A stretch of 64,000 nucleotides of DNA. It comes from Thermobacillus sp. ZCTH02-B1. Lineage in GTDB: Bacteria > Bacillota > Bacilli > Paenibacillales > Paenibacillaceae. The notes under the pieces were generated by a model. That model ran no database searches and was not told where the DNA came from. It was given only the letters and a program-made list of their open reading frames with translations. Positions 11,343 to 23,125 of this stretch are shown piece by piece (within the stretch, counting starts at the first letter, position 1; the number at the start of each line of letters is the position of its first letter). A program made the position numbers and the translations under genes. The stretch covers positions 124,001-188,000 of the forward strand of contig NZ_LZRU01000023.1 of the NCBI RefSeq assembly GCF_002159085.1, in the 5' to 3' direction.

Positions 11343-11858
11343 ATGTTGTGTCAGGATTGCGGGAAACGTCCGGCCACACTGCATTTCACGAAGATCGTCA
11401 ACGGCGAGAAGTCGGAGTTTCACTTCTGCGAGGCCTGCGCGCGCGAGCGGGGGGAGCTGATCCCGGGCACGGCGAACGGATTCTCGATCCACAGCCTGCT
11501 CTCCGGGCTGCTCGATTTCGATCCCCCGGGCGGCGGAGCCGGGCATGTCTCGCATCCGCTGCGCTGCGAATCGTGCGGGCTCACCTACAGCCAGTTCAGC
11601 AAGGTCGGACGCTTCGGGTGCAGCGACTGCTACCGGTACTTCTCCGGCAAACTGGACGGGCTGCTCAAGCGGGTGCACGGCAACACGGTGCACGTCGGCA
11701 AGGTGCCGCAGCGCGCGGGCAGGATGATCCGTTCCCGGCGCGAGATCGACCGGCTGAAGCGGGAGCTGCAGGAACGCATCGCCCGCGAGGATTTCGAGAG
11801 CGCGGCCCGCATCCGGGACCGGATCCGCGAGCTCGAGCGGAGGCTGGCGGAAGGCTGA
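11343..11858 (+). CDS. mcsA: McsA, zinc-binding activator of the McsB arginine kinase
   Basis: 171 aa from ATG 11343 behind a near-perfect AGAAGGAGGT. Two treble-clef CxxC pairs are visible in the N-terminal part (CQDCG with CEAC, residues 3-33) and a second set (CESCG with CSDC, about 76-98). The C-terminus carries a UVR-type coiled coil (LKRELQERIAREDFESAARIRDRI), also present in ClpC. It modulates McsB activity and delivery of CtsR to ClpC. It lies 47 nt after ctsR. Confidence 0.95.
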   Translation: MLCQDCGKRPATLHFTKIVNGEKSEFHFCEACARERGELIPGTANGFSIHSLLSGLLDFDPPGGGAGHVSHPLRCESCGLTYSQFSKVGRFGCSDCYRYFSGKLDGLLKRVHGNTVHVGKVPQRAGRMIRSRREIDRLKRELQERIAREDFESAARIRDRIRELERRLAEG

Positions 11859-11897
11859 CCGTCGTTCACCACCGGACTGAGAGGGAGGGGATGTGAG

Positions 11898-12974
11898 ATG
11901 GAAAAGCGTCGTTTTGCGCGCGAAGCGATCAGCGAATGGATGCGGCACGGCGGACCGGATTCCGACATCGTGATCAGCAGCCGCGTCCGTCTGGCACGCA
12001 ACCTGAGCGGGCATCCGTTCCCGATGCTGGCGACGAACCATCAGGCGCGGGAAGTGATGGAGAAGCTGACCGGGGCGGTCCGGGCGGGCAAGTTGGACGA
12101 GATCGGGAAGTTTGATATTTTTGTGTTGGATGATCTGACCGAACTGGAGAAGCAGGTGCTGGTCGAGAAGCATCTCATCAGCCCGGCGCTGGCGAACGAG
12201 TCGCGCTGCGGGGCGCTCATCCTCGACCGCACCGAATCGGTCAGCATCATGGTGAACGAGGAAGACCATCTCCGCATCCAATGTCTGTATCCGGGCTTCC
12301 AGGTGAAGGAAGCGTGGACGAAGGCGAGCCGGATCGACGACAAGTTCGAGGAAGCGGTCGATTACGCGTTCGACGAGACGCGCGGGTATCTGACGAGCTG
12401 CCCGACGAACGTCGGAACGGGCATCCGGGCCTCCGTCATGATGCACCTGCCCGCGCTCGTCATCACGCAGCAGATCAACCGCATCATCCCGGCCGTGACG
12501 CAGGTAGGCCTGGTGGTGCGCGGCATCTACGGCGAGGGCAGCGAAGCGCTCGGCAACCTGTTCCAGGTATCGAACCAGATTACGCTCGGACAGTCGGAGG
12601 AGGAAATCCTCGACCATCTCCACAACGTGGCGCGGCAGATGATCGAGCACGAGAAGGCGGCGCGCCGGCGTCTGCTGGCCGAGTCGCGCCTGAGGATCCA
12701 GGACCGGGTGTGCCGTTCCTACGGCATTCTCTGCCACGCGGCCGTCATCGACTCGAAGGAGGCGGCGCAGCGGTTGTCGGACGTGCGGCTCGGCATCGAC
12801 CTCGGGCTCATCCCGGACGTGCCTCCGGCGGTGATGAACGAGCTGTTGGTGAAGACGCAGCCCGCTTTCCTGCAGCAGACGTTCAACGAGACGATGACGC
12901 CGGAGCAGCGTGACGTCCGCCGCGCGGAGATGATTCGGGAGCACTTCAGAAAATTCAGGTACGGAGGTGCGTGA
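11898..12974 (+). CDS. mcsB: McsB protein-arginine kinase
   Basis: 358 aa, phosphagen-kinase fold. Typical segments are [16 protein letters not shown] near residue 30, [48 protein letters not shown] (active-site Cys region) and [24 protein letters not shown]. The C-terminal region matches the pArg-binding/substrate domain. It marks misfolded proteins, and CtsR, with phospho-arginine for ClpC-ClpP. The ribosome site is GAGGGAGGGG. clpC follows within 4 nt of its stop. Confidence 0.96.
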   Translation: MEKRRFAREAISEWMRHGGPDSDIVISSRVRLARNLSGHPFPMLATNHQAREVMEKLTGAVRAGKLDEIGKFDIFVLDDLTELEKQVLVEKHLISPALANESRCGALILDRTESVSIMVNEEDHLRIQCLYPGFQVKEAWTKASRIDDKFEEAVDYAFDETRGYLTSCPTNVGTGIRASVMMHLPALVITQQINRIIPAVTQVGLVVRGIYGEGSEALGNLFQVSNQITLGQSEEEILDHLHNVARQMIEHEKAARRRLLAESRLRIQDRVCRSYGILCHAAVIDSKEAAQRLSDVRLGIDLGLIPDVPPAVMNELLVKTQPAFLQQTFNETMTPEQRDVRRAEMIREHFRKFRYGGA

Positions 12975-12978
12975 GGTC

Positions 12979-15435
<2,457 letters not shown>

Positions 15436-15458
15436 CGGCAAACAGAAATAACGGTATA

Positions 15459-15501
15459 AACGGCCTGTCGGGGCCTGACGGCACCCGGCAGGCCGTTCTT
15501 T
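15459..15501 (+). terminator. Terminator of the ctsR operon
   Basis: AACGGCCTG at 15459-15467 pairs with CAGGCCGTT at 15489-15497 around a GC-rich loop; CTTTG follows. The T-tract is short. Confidence 0.6.
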
Positions 15502-15568
15502 GTCCCGGGATCCGGACGCCGCGGTGTCCACCGCTCGGTTCCGTGCGGATCGCATGCGGCGAAAGCCC

Positions 15569-15602
15569 AAAAAAAGGCCGTCCCGACAACCGTCGGAACG
15601 GC
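15569..15602 (-). terminator. Terminator of the pspA-ydjGHI operon
   Basis: Read on the minus strand, GCCGTTCCGAC and GTCGGGACGGC form an 11-bp stem with one mismatch around a short loop, followed by seven T. Confidence 0.85.
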
Positions 15603-15619
15603 AGCGGCCTGCCGGCGGA

Positions 15620-16606
15620 TCACACCAGCTTGTATCCGCAGTTGGAGCAGAAGTTGCCTTCGCCCGCCTTCGCGCCGCAGTTCGGGCAGAAGTTCGGCCG
15701 CGCGGCCCCGCCGGTCCCGGGCGCCTGCCCGGCCGCCGGCGTCTGCGCGGGACGGGGCTGCATCGCCTGGTTCATGTTCTCCAGCATCTTCCCCGCGATC
15801 TGCATGCCCATCATCATGCCCGCCATGTCCGGGGCGACGCCGCTTCCGCCCGTTTTGCCGGACGCCATCGCCTCCGTCATCGCGATCTGCTGGTACCGCC
15901 CGATGTCGCCCACCATCCCCTGCGACGCCACCTTGTTGATCATGTCCTGGACTTCCTTCGGATAGTTGAAGCTCACGATCGTGAACCCCGTGATCGTGAT
16001 CCCGCTCTTCATCATCTCCATGTCCAGGTCTTCCCGGATCCCCCGGCCGATCTCCGCCGCGTTCGCCTGCAGGTTGAACATGTCCCGGCCTTCCCGCGTG
16101 ATCCACTTCATCAGCAGCTGGTCCAGCACCGCGCTGATCCGGATCCGCACGTCCTCGACCAGATACTGGTCGCGCACGCCGGCGATCTGATCGATGAACG
16201 TCACATAGTCGCTCACCTTGAACGTGTACGTGCCGTGGGCGCGTACCGGCATGCCGCCGGGGAAGCCCGCGGCCGGAATGTTGATGACGTTCGGCGTGCC
16301 CCACTTGACGACGAATTCCTTCGTGCTGACGAACAGCACCTCGACCCGCATGCCGCTGTTGAAGCCGAACTTGAATCCCTTGAGGGTGGAGAGGAACGGG
16401 ATGATCTGCGATTCGATGTCGTACTCGCCCTCGTCGCGGAAGATGCCCTCGATCTTCCCGTTGTTCAGGAAGATCGCGTCCTGTCCCGGGCGGATGATCA
16501 ACCGGCTGCCCTTCTTGATCTCGTCGTTCTTCCACTTGTAGAAGATCATGTCGTCGCGGAATTCCTTCCACTCCACCACGTTCGCGAACTGCTTGCGGAA
16601 AAACAT
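15620..16606 (-). CDS. ydjI: YdjI-like SPFH-domain protein with C-terminal zinc ribbon
   Basis: 328 aa. An N-terminal WKEFRDDMIFYKWKNDEIKKGSRLIIRPGQDAI region leads into an SPFH/band-7-like domain (about 25-250), then a Met/Gln-rich segment and a C-terminal double CxxC zinc ribbon (CPNCG...CSNCG). This is the architecture of B. subtilis YdjI, which with YdjG and YdjH forms a membrane-associated complex recruiting PspA. It has an excellent ribosome site (GAGGAGGAGA, 5-6 nt before ATG). Last gene of the minus-strand operon, 110 nt after ydjH. Confidence 0.88.
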   Translation of the reverse strand: MFFRKQFANVVEWKEFRDDMIFYKWKNDEIKKGSRLIIRPGQDAIFLNNGKIEGIFRDEGEYDIESQIIPFLSTLKGFKFGFNSGMRVEVLFVSTKEFVVKWGTPNVINIPAAGFPGGMPVRAHGTYTFKVSDYVTFIDQIAGVRDQYLVEDVRIRISAVLDQLLMKWITREGRDMFNLQANAAEIGRGIREDLDMEMMKSGITITGFTIVSFNYPKEVQDMINKVASQGMVGDIGRYQQIAMTEAMASGKTGGSGVAPDMAGMMMGMQIAGKMLENMNQAMQPRPAQTPAAGQAPGTGGAARPNFCPNCGAKAGEGNFCSNCGYKLV

Positions 16607-16716
16607 CGGATCTCCTCCTCGCCCTCGATGATCGGAACCGGCCCCTGCCGGATCGGAGCTTTCTCCGCCCGAGCGGAATCTGCCGCATCAGATCCCGGTC
16701 AATCGGACTCGACGCA

Positions 16717-17517
16717 TCAGAACTTGCCCCGGCTGCTGCTGAAGGACCGGCCGCCCGGCGTGACGCCGCCTCCGCCGCCGAAACTTCCCCCTCCGGAGGA
16801 AGGCTTCTCGATCTTCGTCTTCGTGACGGTCTTGTGCGTGAACACATCCGACCGGCCGACGACGCCCGAGCGCCGTTCGTCGAGATAGGTGCGGGCGTTC
16901 ACGGTCACCCGGCCGCCGGCGTTCATCGCCATGACGCCGACGGCGACGGCGGCGACAACCAGCGAGACGGCGACCTGGAACCACGCCTTGAACAGGATGT
17001 TGTCCGGATTGACACCGGGGCGGTAGCCCATATAGTCGTGGGCCAGTCCAAGGTATTTTTCGAACGCCTCGTAGAATTCCCCTTCCGACAGGAGGGGAGT
17101 GATCTTCCCGCGGATTTTGTCCAGCCTTCCGGAATCGAGCAGGGTTTCGGCCTTGCCGAATCCGGCCAGGAACACGTCGCGCTCCGCCAGGTCGACGGCC
17201 AGAATCGCGGCGTTGCCGTGGGGCCGGTCGTATCCCGGGGCTTCTTCGTCGTAGAACCGGGCGACATATGCTTCGATGTCCGGTCCGCCGGTGCCGTTCA
17301 GCGTGATGATCAGGAAATCGGTCTCGCGCTCCGCGCCCAGCCTGGCGGCAAGGCTGCCTAGCGCCCGCTCCTCCTCTTCGGCGAGCAGATCCGCGTGGTC
17401 GTACACCAGCTTTTTGGCGCGAACCGATTCCGCCGCGGCCGGAAACGCGAGCATCAGCGCAAGCAGGAGGGCGGCGGGCAGCAGGCACGCAAGCGCCGTT
17501 CCCTTCCGTCCGATCAC
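16717..17517 (-). CDS. ydjH: YdjH-like TPM-domain membrane protein
   Basis: 266 aa with an N-terminal signal/anchor (LACLLPAALLLALMLAFPAAA), a TPM domain (about 30-165; VYDHADLLAEEEERALGSL, TDFLIITLNGTGG), a transmembrane helix at about 180-205 and a Ser/Gly-rich tail ending in a GGGSFGGGGG-type stretch, as in YgcG/YdjH proteins. GTG start whose GTGA overlaps the ydjG stop, so translation is coupled. It probably acts at the membrane in the PspA-recruiting complex. Confidence 0.85.
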   Translation of the reverse strand: MIGRKGTALACLLPAALLLALMLAFPAAAESVRAKKLVYDHADLLAEEEERALGSLAARLGAERETDFLIITLNGTGGPDIEAYVARFYDEEAPGYDRPHGNAAILAVDLAERDVFLAGFGKAETLLDSGRLDKIRGKITPLLSEGEFYEAFEKYLGLAHDYMGYRPGVNPDNILFKAWFQVAVSLVVAAVAVGVMAMNAGGRVTVNARTYLDERRSGVVGRSDVFTHKTVTKTKIEKPSSGGGSFGGGGGVTPGGRSFSSSRGKF

Positions 17518-18548
17518 AGGAAACCGCCTCCCAACGCCCAGGACAGGGTCTTCATCGCGAGCAGCGTGCCGGCGAAAATGCCGCCGAACCAGGCGGCGAT
17601 TTTGGCCCGGCTGAGCGGCGGCCTGCCGGTGATCTTGCCGGTCTGGCCGTTCATCGCGAAGTTGTGCTTGAAGTTGTCGTAGTCGTAGACGACGAGCCAG
17701 ACGGGAAGCAGCACGTAACGGCTTTCGACGTGCCGCGTGTCGATGTCCTCCGATACCCGCGTGACGGTGGCGTATCCGGAGAAACTGGAGCGGATCGCCG
17801 ACTCGATGAAGCCGCGGATTTTGTCCTTCGCCCGGTCCAGCAATTCGCGGTCCGTGAACTGGTATTTTTCCGCCAGGAAGCCTGCCAGATACGCCGGGCG
17901 GAATTCCTTCAGCCCGTCGTACCGGTAGGGCTCGAGCCGGTCCATGAAGGCGTCATCCATCTTCGCGGACGCGTCGACGGGCACTTTGAGGTAATGCAGA
18001 TCGAGCTCGCGGTATACATCGTAATAATGCGTCTCGGTGTACAGGTAGTCCCCCCTCCTGTAGGTGCGGACCTTCGTGCATACGGCCCGGACCTTGACCC
18101 GGCTGTTCAGATCGTACAGCCAGAACGGCACATAGATGCCCGTGATGCTGTTGATCCGGTCGGCCGTCATGAATCCGCGCGGCGTGAGCAGCCCGTTGCG
18201 GCACCATTTCCTGAACGCCTTGATCGCTTCTTCCCTGCCGATCGCGAACGGAATGACATACTCCGGCGCATGTTCCCCCGCCACCCGGTCGGCGAGGACG
18301 ACGCCCGCGCCGCAGAACGCGCAGACCGTCGCGGCCGTCTCGGGCAGCGCCATCAGGTCGGCGCCGCAGTTCTCGCAGTGATACGCGGCGGTCCCGTCAT
18401 GCCCGGGCTTCGGCCCGGAATCGGGCCTTGCGTCCGCCGCCTCGACGTCCATCTGCGCGCGGCAGGAGGGACAAACCAGTGTGCCGGTGCCGGCGTCGAA
18501 CACCATATCGCTGCCGCAGCCGTGACATTTGTGGTGCAGGGTCATCAT
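17514..18548 (-). CDS. ydjG: YdjG-like zinc-ribbon membrane protein
   Basis: About 344 aa. Two N-terminal zinc ribbons (CHGCGSDM...CPSC, CENCGADL...CAFCG, residues about 7-80), a long soluble middle with FWLYDLNSRVKVRAVC and LPVWLVVYDYDNFKHNFAMNGQTGKI, and a C-terminal membrane helix pair (IAAWFGGIFAGTLLAMKTL). This is the layout of B. subtilis YdjG. Start ATG chosen at 18548 (9 nt after GGAGGGGGG); GTG 18557 touches the ribosome site. A hairpin lies between pspA and this gene and may lower its expression relative to pspA. Confidence 0.87.
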   Translation of the reverse strand: MMTLHHKCHGCGSDMVFDAGTGTLVCPSCRAQMDVEAADARPDSGPKPGHDGTAAYHCENCGADLMALPETAATVCAFCGAGVVLADRVAGEHAPEYVIPFAIGREEAIKAFRKWCRNGLLTPRGFMTADRINSITGIYVPFWLYDLNSRVKVRAVCTKVRTYRRGDYLYTETHYYDVYRELDLHYLKVPVDASAKMDDAFMDRLEPYRYDGLKEFRPAYLAGFLAEKYQFTDRELLDRAKDKIRGFIESAIRSSFSGYATVTRVSEDIDTRHVESRYVLLPVWLVVYDYDNFKHNFAMNGQTGKITGRPPLSRAKIAAWFGGIFAGTLLAMKTLSWALGGGFL

Positions 18549-18672
18549 GGGCGACACCCCCCTCCGTCCGGTTCACGGTTAGCGGAAAAAGGCCGGGCCG
18601 GACGCGTCCCGGACGGCGGACCGCCTGGGACCGCTGCATCCTCCGGGTCGTCCGCCCGGATCCATACGCAAA

Positions 18673-18703
18673 GAAGCTGCGGCCGCATGCGGGCCGCAGC
18701 TTC
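18673..18703 (-). terminator. Partial terminator between pspA and ydjG
   Basis: On the minus strand GAAGCTGCGGCC and GGCCGCAGCTTC form a 12-bp perfect stem followed by TTTGCG. The short T-tract suggests attenuation rather than full stop. Confidence 0.6.
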
Positions 18704-18707
18704 CCGG

Positions 18708-19397
18708 TCAAGCCTGATCCTTGCCCTGAATCCGCGCTTTCAGAGCGGCCAGTTCCTCGTCGATCGACGCTCCCGACGGCGCATCGTATTTCGCTTTCAA
18801 TTCCTCGATGTCGTCCGCGGCGCCCGCGTTCAGCTCGGCCAGCGCTTCGGCCTTGTCGAGCTCGCGGTTGATCCGGTCCTCCATCCGCCCGAACGCGGAG
18901 AGCGACCGGCCGGAATTCGCCGCCGAAGACGTGATCTCGTTGATCCGCTGCTGCGTCTTCGCGACCGACCATTTCGCCTTCAGCATCGCGCGGCGCTGCT
19001 CCAGCTCCCGGATGTCGCTGACCAGCTTGTCGTGGAGCTGCCGCATCTTCTCGGCGTTGGACGCGGCGATCTGCCACGCCTTGTGCAGCGACTCGGCCTG
19101 CGCGGAGGCTTGCGCCTTCCGCTCGAGGAACCTCCTTGCATCCGCCTCGTTGCCGGCTTCGAGCGCCTTGATCGCGTATTGCTCCAGCTTCGCGATCTCC
19201 TCCCGGCACTCGTCGTATTCGCGCCTGGCGCGGCGCTCCTCGGCGATGACCGCGGCCGTCTCGGACTTCACCTTCCCGAGATCGCTGTTCAGATTGCGCA
19301 GGTACTGGTCAATCATTTTCTCCGGATTTTCCGCCTTGTCGAGCAACGCATGGAAATTTGCCGCCATGATGTCCCGGAAACGCGCCAATATGCTCAT
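18708..19397 (-). CDS. pspA: PspA/IM30-family phage-shock protein A
   Basis: 229 aa, all helical coiled coil: [36 protein letters not shown] begins with the amphipathic membrane-binding helix, followed by long heptad-rich helices to the end (about 25-215). Length matches B. subtilis PspA (227). ESCRT-III-like protein that coats and protects damaged membrane. I use the ATG at 19397 behind GGGAGGG; the open frame extends to 19478 but that part contains the promoter. First gene of a pspA-ydjGHI operon like the B. subtilis sigma-W-controlled one. Confidence 0.93.
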   Translation of the reverse strand: MSILARFRDIMAANFHALLDKAENPEKMIDQYLRNLNSDLGKVKSETAAVIAEERRARREYDECREEIAKLEQYAIKALEAGNEADARRFLERKAQASAQAESLHKAWQIAASNAEKMRQLHDKLVSDIRELEQRRAMLKAKWSVAKTQQRINEITSSAANSGRSLSAFGRMEDRINRELDKAEALAELNAGAADDIEELKAKYDAPSGASIDEELAALKARIQGKDQA

Positions 19398-19446
19398 TTT
19401 CCCACACCCTCCCGTCTGCCGGAGCCAATTTTCCAATTTACAGTCA

Positions 19447-19461
19447 TTCATACTGTATGAA
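19447..19461. promoter_or_regulatory. Perfect 15-bp palindrome over the pspA promoter
   Basis: TTCATAC-T-GTATGAA, seven-base arms with one central base. It overlaps the proposed -10 of the pspA promoter and looks like a binding site for a dimeric regulator. Confidence 0.55.
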
Positions 19462-19477
19462 CGGGAAAAAAGTTTCA
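19450..19477 (-). promoter_or_regulatory. ECF (sigma-W-like) promoter of pspA-ydjGHI
   Basis: On the minus strand TGAAAC followed by a T-run (TTTTTT) and, after a 17-nt spacer, AGTAT. The B. subtilis sigma-W consensus is TGAAAC with a T-rich start of the spacer and CGTAT 16-17 nt on. One mismatch in the -10; lies about 50 nt before the pspA start. Confidence 0.65.
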
Positions 19478-19502
19478 ACCAATATATGCAATCTGGTAAA
19501 CT
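19473..19502 (+). promoter_or_regulatory. Possible promoter of the alpha/beta hydrolase gene
   Basis: TTTCAA 19473-19478, 18-nt spacer, TAAACT 19497-19502. The -35 overlaps the divergent pspA -35 region. Confidence 0.4.
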
Positions 19503-19567
19503 TCAATAAAGAAAACGGATTCATTCCCCATCAGGCATTCATCATCCGAGGAAAGGGGCCAGACGGC

Positions 19568-20497
19568 ATGATGCAAGAAGCCACGAGTTCCGACAGCAGG
19601 CAGAAGCGCCGCGAAGCCCTGTACGGCCTGCTCGGCAGGCTGCCCGACCGGCTCGGCGAGCCCGCGTTCCGCACGCTGGAGCGGAGGATCGAAGGCGGCA
19701 TCGCGATCGAGAAACTGGTGCTGGAACTGAACGGGCTGGAGCCGGTTCCCGCATACTTCCTGAAGCCGAAGGATGCGGAGGGCCGGCTGCCGCTCGTCGT
19801 CTACAACCATTCGCACGGAGGTTACTACGACGTCGGCAAGGAGGAGGTGTTGCGCTCCGCCCCCTACCTGCAGAAGCCGTCATACGGGGAGGCGCTGACG
19901 GCGGAGGGGTACGCGGTGCTCTGCATCGACCATTGGGCGTTCGGCGAGCGGAGCGGGCGGACGGAGCGGCAGATTTTCAAGGAAATGCTCTGGCGCGGCC
20001 GCGTCATGTGGGGCATGATGGTGTTCGACAGCATCCGCGCGCTCGATTACGCGGTCACCCGGCCGGACGTCGATCCGGAGCGCATCGCCACGCTCGGCAT
20101 GTCGATGGGCGGCACGATGGCCTGGTGGCTGGCGGCGCTCGATCCGCGCATCCGCGTGACGGTCGACCTGTGCTCGCTGGTCGAGTACGATGCGCTGCTC
20201 GAGACGGGCGGCTACGACAGTCACAATTTTTATTATTTCGTTCCGGGGCTGCTTGGGCACTTCCGCGCCTCGGACATCAGCGCGCTGATCGCGCCGCGGC
20301 CGCACCTGAGCCTGGCGGGCGAGCGGGACCGGCTCACGCCGCCGGCGGGACTCGATGCGATCGACCGGAACATGCGGGAATTGTACCGCGCGCTCGGAGA
20401 GGAGGAGCGCTGGCGGCAGCTTCGGTATCCCGTCGGCCACGAGGAGACGGGGGAGATGCGGCGGGAGGCGCTCGCGTTTTTGCGGAAGTGGCTGTAG
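19568..20497 (+). CDS. Alpha/beta hydrolase, dienelactone-hydrolase-like
   Basis: 309 aa from ATG 19568 (GAGGAAAGGGG about 10 nt upstream); the longer frame from 19457 runs through the promoter region. Recognisable alpha/beta-hydrolase elements: oxyanion strand VVYNHSHGG, nucleophile elbow GMSMGG (Ser about 178), acid in [11 protein letters not shown] and the catalytic His in [11 protein letters not shown] close to the C-terminus. The insertion [22 protein letters not shown] and an N-terminal cap are shared with acetyl-xylan-esterase/dienelactone-like enzymes of Paenibacillaceae. No signal peptide, so cytosolic. Substrate not predictable. Divergent from pspA. Confidence 0.8.
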   Translation: MMQEATSSDSRQKRREALYGLLGRLPDRLGEPAFRTLERRIEGGIAIEKLVLELNGLEPVPAYFLKPKDAEGRLPLVVYNHSHGGYYDVGKEEVLRSAPYLQKPSYGEALTAEGYAVLCIDHWAFGERSGRTERQIFKEMLWRGRVMWGMMVFDSIRALDYAVTRPDVDPERIATLGMSMGGTMAWWLAALDPRIRVTVDLCSLVEYDALLETGGYDSHNFYYFVPGLLGHFRASDISALIAPRPHLSLAGERDRLTPPAGLDAIDRNMRELYRALGEEERWRQLRYPVGHEETGEMRREALAFLRKWL

Positions 20498-20535
20498 GAC
20501 GCGGTCGGACTCGGGGAACATTCGTTCGTTTTTTC

Positions 20536-20564
20536 TTCCGTTCGGGCGGCCGGCGTGGTAAACT
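20536..20564 (+). promoter_or_regulatory. Possible radA promoter
   Basis: TAAACT at 20559-20564 with a TG two bases ahead; the -35 candidate TTCCGT at 20536-20541 (17-nt spacer) is weak. Confidence 0.4.
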
Positions 20565-20606
20565 GGGGAAGGTCGAAAGCAACGGCGGAAACGGAGATTT
20601 GAAGCG

Positions 20607-21971
20607 ATGGCGAAGATCAGGACGAAGTTCGTCTGCACGTCATGCGGCACCGAATCGCCGAAGTGGATGGGGAGATGTCCCGGCTGCGGCGAGTGGAACT
20701 CGATGGTCGAGGAGCGGGAAACGGCGCACCGGGCGCAGGCGGCGGTTCGCGCCTTCCAGGCGCAAGAAAAACCGAAGGCGATCATACACATAGAGAGCGG
20801 ACGCGAGCCGCGCATCGAGACGAGGATGCGGGAGCTGAACCGCGTGCTCGGCGGCGGCATCGTGCCGGGATCGCTCATCCTCGTCGGCGGCGATCCGGGC
20901 ATCGGCAAGTCGACGCTGCTGCTGCAGGCTTCGCACGAGTTGGCGCTGGCCGGCCGGACGGTGCTCTACGTCTCGGGCGAGGAGTCGGTCCGGCAGACGA
21001 AGATGCGGGCGGACCGGCTCGGCGCGCTGCACGAGCGGCTGTTCGTGCTGTGCGAGACGAACGTCGAGCGGATCGGCGAGGCGATCGACGAGGTGCAGCC
21101 GGATTTCCTCGTCATCGACTCGATCCAGACGATGTACGAACCGTCCGTTCCGTCCGCGCCCGGCAGCGTCGCGCAGGTCCGGGAGTGCACCGCCTGGTTC
21201 ATGCGCGCGGCGAAGGGACGCGGGATCGCGACCGTGCTGGTCGGGCACGTGACGAAGGAGGGCGCGATCGCCGGCCCGCGGCTGCTCGAGCACATGGTCG
21301 ACTGCGTCCTCTATTTCGAAGGCGAGCGGCATCACGCGTACCGGCTGCTGCGGGCGGTGAAGAACCGGTTCGGCTCGACGAACGAGATCGGCATTTTCGA
21401 GATGTCGGAAGCGGGACTGCGCGAGGTGGAGAACCCGTCGGAGCTGTTCCTGTCCGAGCGGCCGCTCGGCGTCTCCGGCTCGACGGTCGCCGCGAGCATG
21501 GAGGGGACGCGGCCCGTGCTCGTCGAGCTGCAGGCGCTGGTCGCGCCGACGATGTTCCCGTCCCCGCGGCGCATGTCGGCCGGCATCGACCATCAGCGGA
21601 TGGCGCTCATCATCGCCGTGCTCGAGAAGCGGATCGGCCTGTTCCTCCAGAACCAGGACGCGTACCTGAACGTCGCCGGGGGCGTGCGGCTGGACGAACC
21701 CGCCGTCGACCTGGCGGCCGCGGTCAGCATCGCGTCCAGCTTCCGGGACGTGCCGACGCGGCCGTATGACGTCTTCTTCGGCGAGGTCGGGCTGACGGGC
21801 GAGGTGCGCGCCGTCTCCCGTGCAGAGCAGCGGGTGAAGGAGGCGGCCAAGCTCGGGTTCAAGCGGGTCATCATGCCGGAGCGGAGCCTCAAGGGGTGGA
21901 AGCCGCCGGAGGGTATCGAGATCATCGGCGTCGGGTCGCTGGAGGAAGCGCTCCGGGTCGCGCTGGGCTAG
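20607..21971 (+). CDS. radA: RadA DNA repair / recombination helicase
   Basis: 454 aa. N-terminal C4 zinc finger (CTSCG...CPGCGEW, residues 11-28), RecA-like ATPase with Walker [11 protein letters not shown] (about 94-103) and Walker [10 protein letters not shown], the RadA-specific KNRFG motif (about 251), and a C-terminal Lon-like domain ([17 protein letters not shown] type). RadA drives branch migration in recombination and transformation. Starts at ATG with GGAGA ahead. In B. subtilis it is the last-but-one member of the ctsR-to-disA run; here it has been separated from clpC and no disA follows. Confidence 0.97.
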   Translation: MAKIRTKFVCTSCGTESPKWMGRCPGCGEWNSMVEERETAHRAQAAVRAFQAQEKPKAIIHIESGREPRIETRMRELNRVLGGGIVPGSLILVGGDPGIGKSTLLLQASHELALAGRTVLYVSGEESVRQTKMRADRLGALHERLFVLCETNVERIGEAIDEVQPDFLVIDSIQTMYEPSVPSAPGSVAQVRECTAWFMRAAKGRGIATVLVGHVTKEGAIAGPRLLEHMVDCVLYFEGERHHAYRLLRAVKNRFGSTNEIGIFEMSEAGLREVENPSELFLSERPLGVSGSTVAASMEGTRPVLVELQALVAPTMFPSPRRMSAGIDHQRMALIIAVLEKRIGLFLQNQDAYLNVAGGVRLDEPAVDLAAAVSIASSFRDVPTRPYDVFFGEVGLTGEVRAVSRAEQRVKEAAKLGFKRVIMPERSLKGWKPPEGIEIIGVGSLEEALRVALG

Positions 21972-22134
21972 GCGGCCGGCGGACGGCCGCGGAGCGGCTG
22001 CGAACGCGGGCTGCGGCGGGCAGGGGCGCGGGTTCCCGATCCCGCGGCGGCGCGGCGCCGGAAGGGGCGGAAGCATCACAGGGCGCCGGGCCGCGCGGCC
22101 CGCGGCGATTCGCGCTTTCAGGAACAAGGGTTCA
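21972..22134. other. Intergenic stretch after radA, no disA remnant seen
   Basis: GC-rich, no hairpin with T-tract recognised. I searched by eye for DisA motifs (DGAIII, DGALIL, RHRAA-type) in all frames and saw none. Confidence 0.5.
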
Positions 22135-22164
22135 TTGACAGGCACATCCGATTTTCTTTAGAAT
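22135..22164 (+). promoter_or_regulatory. Sigma-A promoter of pssA
   Basis: TTGACA 22135-22140, 18-nt spacer, TAGAAT 22159-22164; A/T-rich -10 surroundings stand out in this GC-rich stretch. Confidence 0.75.
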
Positions 22165-22307
22165 AGGGTGAATCCGGCTCCCCGTCATGAGACGCGGACC
22201 GCAGGCGTTCCGCCTGCAGACGCCGGTCTTCGCGTCATGGATGCGGCCGCCCGGGAGAACGGTTCCGTCCGGTCGTCCCGGGGCACTGTTGAGATGAGGT
22301 GGAGCAG

Positions 22308-23045
22308 ATGTTCACGAAGTCCATACCGAGTCTGATCACGATCGGCAACCTGTTCCTCGGGATTGCCGCGATCATGCTCGTGTTTCACGGGAACCCGCAG
22401 CTCGCGGCCCTGATGGTCATCTTCGCCATGCTGCTCGACGGCGTGGATGGCCGGGTCGCCCGGGCGCTGGACGCGCAGAGCGACTTTGGCAAGGAACTGG
22501 ACTCGCTGTCCGACGTCATCTCCTTCGGCGTAGCTCCGGCCTTCATTATGTACGTTGCCGCGTTCCAGGAAGTGAATCCCGCCGCGGCGTGGATCGTCAC
22601 GGCGATCTTTCCGATCTGCGGCGCGCTCCGGCTGGCGCGGTTCAACACCGCCTCCGGCAATCCGGGCTATTTCGTCGGCCTGCCGATTCCGGCCGCGGGC
22701 GTCGTCGTCGCGACGCTGGCGCTGTTCTACGGGGACATCCCCGTCATCGTCCTGATGGTCGCCACGCTGGTGCTGTCGTTCCTGATGGTGAGCAACATCA
22801 AATATCCGAATTTCAAGAAGGTCGGCATTCCGCGCCATGCGGTGTGGATCGTGCCGCTGATCGTGGCGGTCGCGGTCGCGCTCGGCCTGCTGTTCCCCGA
22901 CCATCTGGCGAAGATCCTGTTCGTCCCGCTGGCGCTGTATGCCCTCTACGGACTAAAAAAAAACGTTGACCGCCGCATCGCGAAGAAGAAGAGGGCCCGC
23001 GCCCTCCAGGCGGAGGAATCGGCGAAGTCCGAACATACGGCCTGA
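22308..23045 (+). CDS. pssA: CDP-diacylglycerol-serine O-phosphatidyltransferase
   Basis: 245 aa integral membrane enzyme making phosphatidylserine from CDP-diacylglycerol and serine, the route to phosphatidylethanolamine. The CDP-alcohol phosphotransferase motif D-G-x2-A-R-x8-G-x3-D-x3-D is complete (DGRVARALDAQSDFGKELD, about 47-65). Six or so membrane helices follow, ending in a Lys/Arg-rich cytoplasmic tail. Start ATG 22308 behind GAGGTGGAG; GTG 22299 is in that site. The SITIGNLFLGIAAI start is typical of PssA. It occupies the place where disA sits in B. subtilis. Confidence 0.93.
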   Translation: MFTKSIPSLITIGNLFLGIAAIMLVFHGNPQLAALMVIFAMLLDGVDGRVARALDAQSDFGKELDSLSDVISFGVAPAFIMYVAAFQEVNPAAAWIVTAIFPICGALRLARFNTASGNPGYFVGLPIPAAGVVVATLALFYGDIPVIVLMVATLVLSFLMVSNIKYPNFKKVGIPRHAVWIVPLIVAVAVALGLLFPDHLAKILFVPLALYALYGLKKNVDRRIAKKKRARALQAEESAKSEHTA

Positions 23046-23055
23046 AAGCAAAGCG

Positions 23056-23092
23056 AGCCCGGGGACCGCATCCGCCGTCTCCGGGCTTGTTC
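23056..23092. terminator. Bidirectional terminator, pssA / converging gene
   Basis: AGCCCGGGGAC (23056-23066) pairs with GTCTCCGGGCT (23077-23087) with one G-U pair; TGTTCG follows on the plus strand and CGCTTTGCTTT on the minus strand. Confidence 0.65.
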
Positions 23093-23125
23093 GTTCGCTC
23101 ATGGGGCGCAGCGCCGACGACCGGT

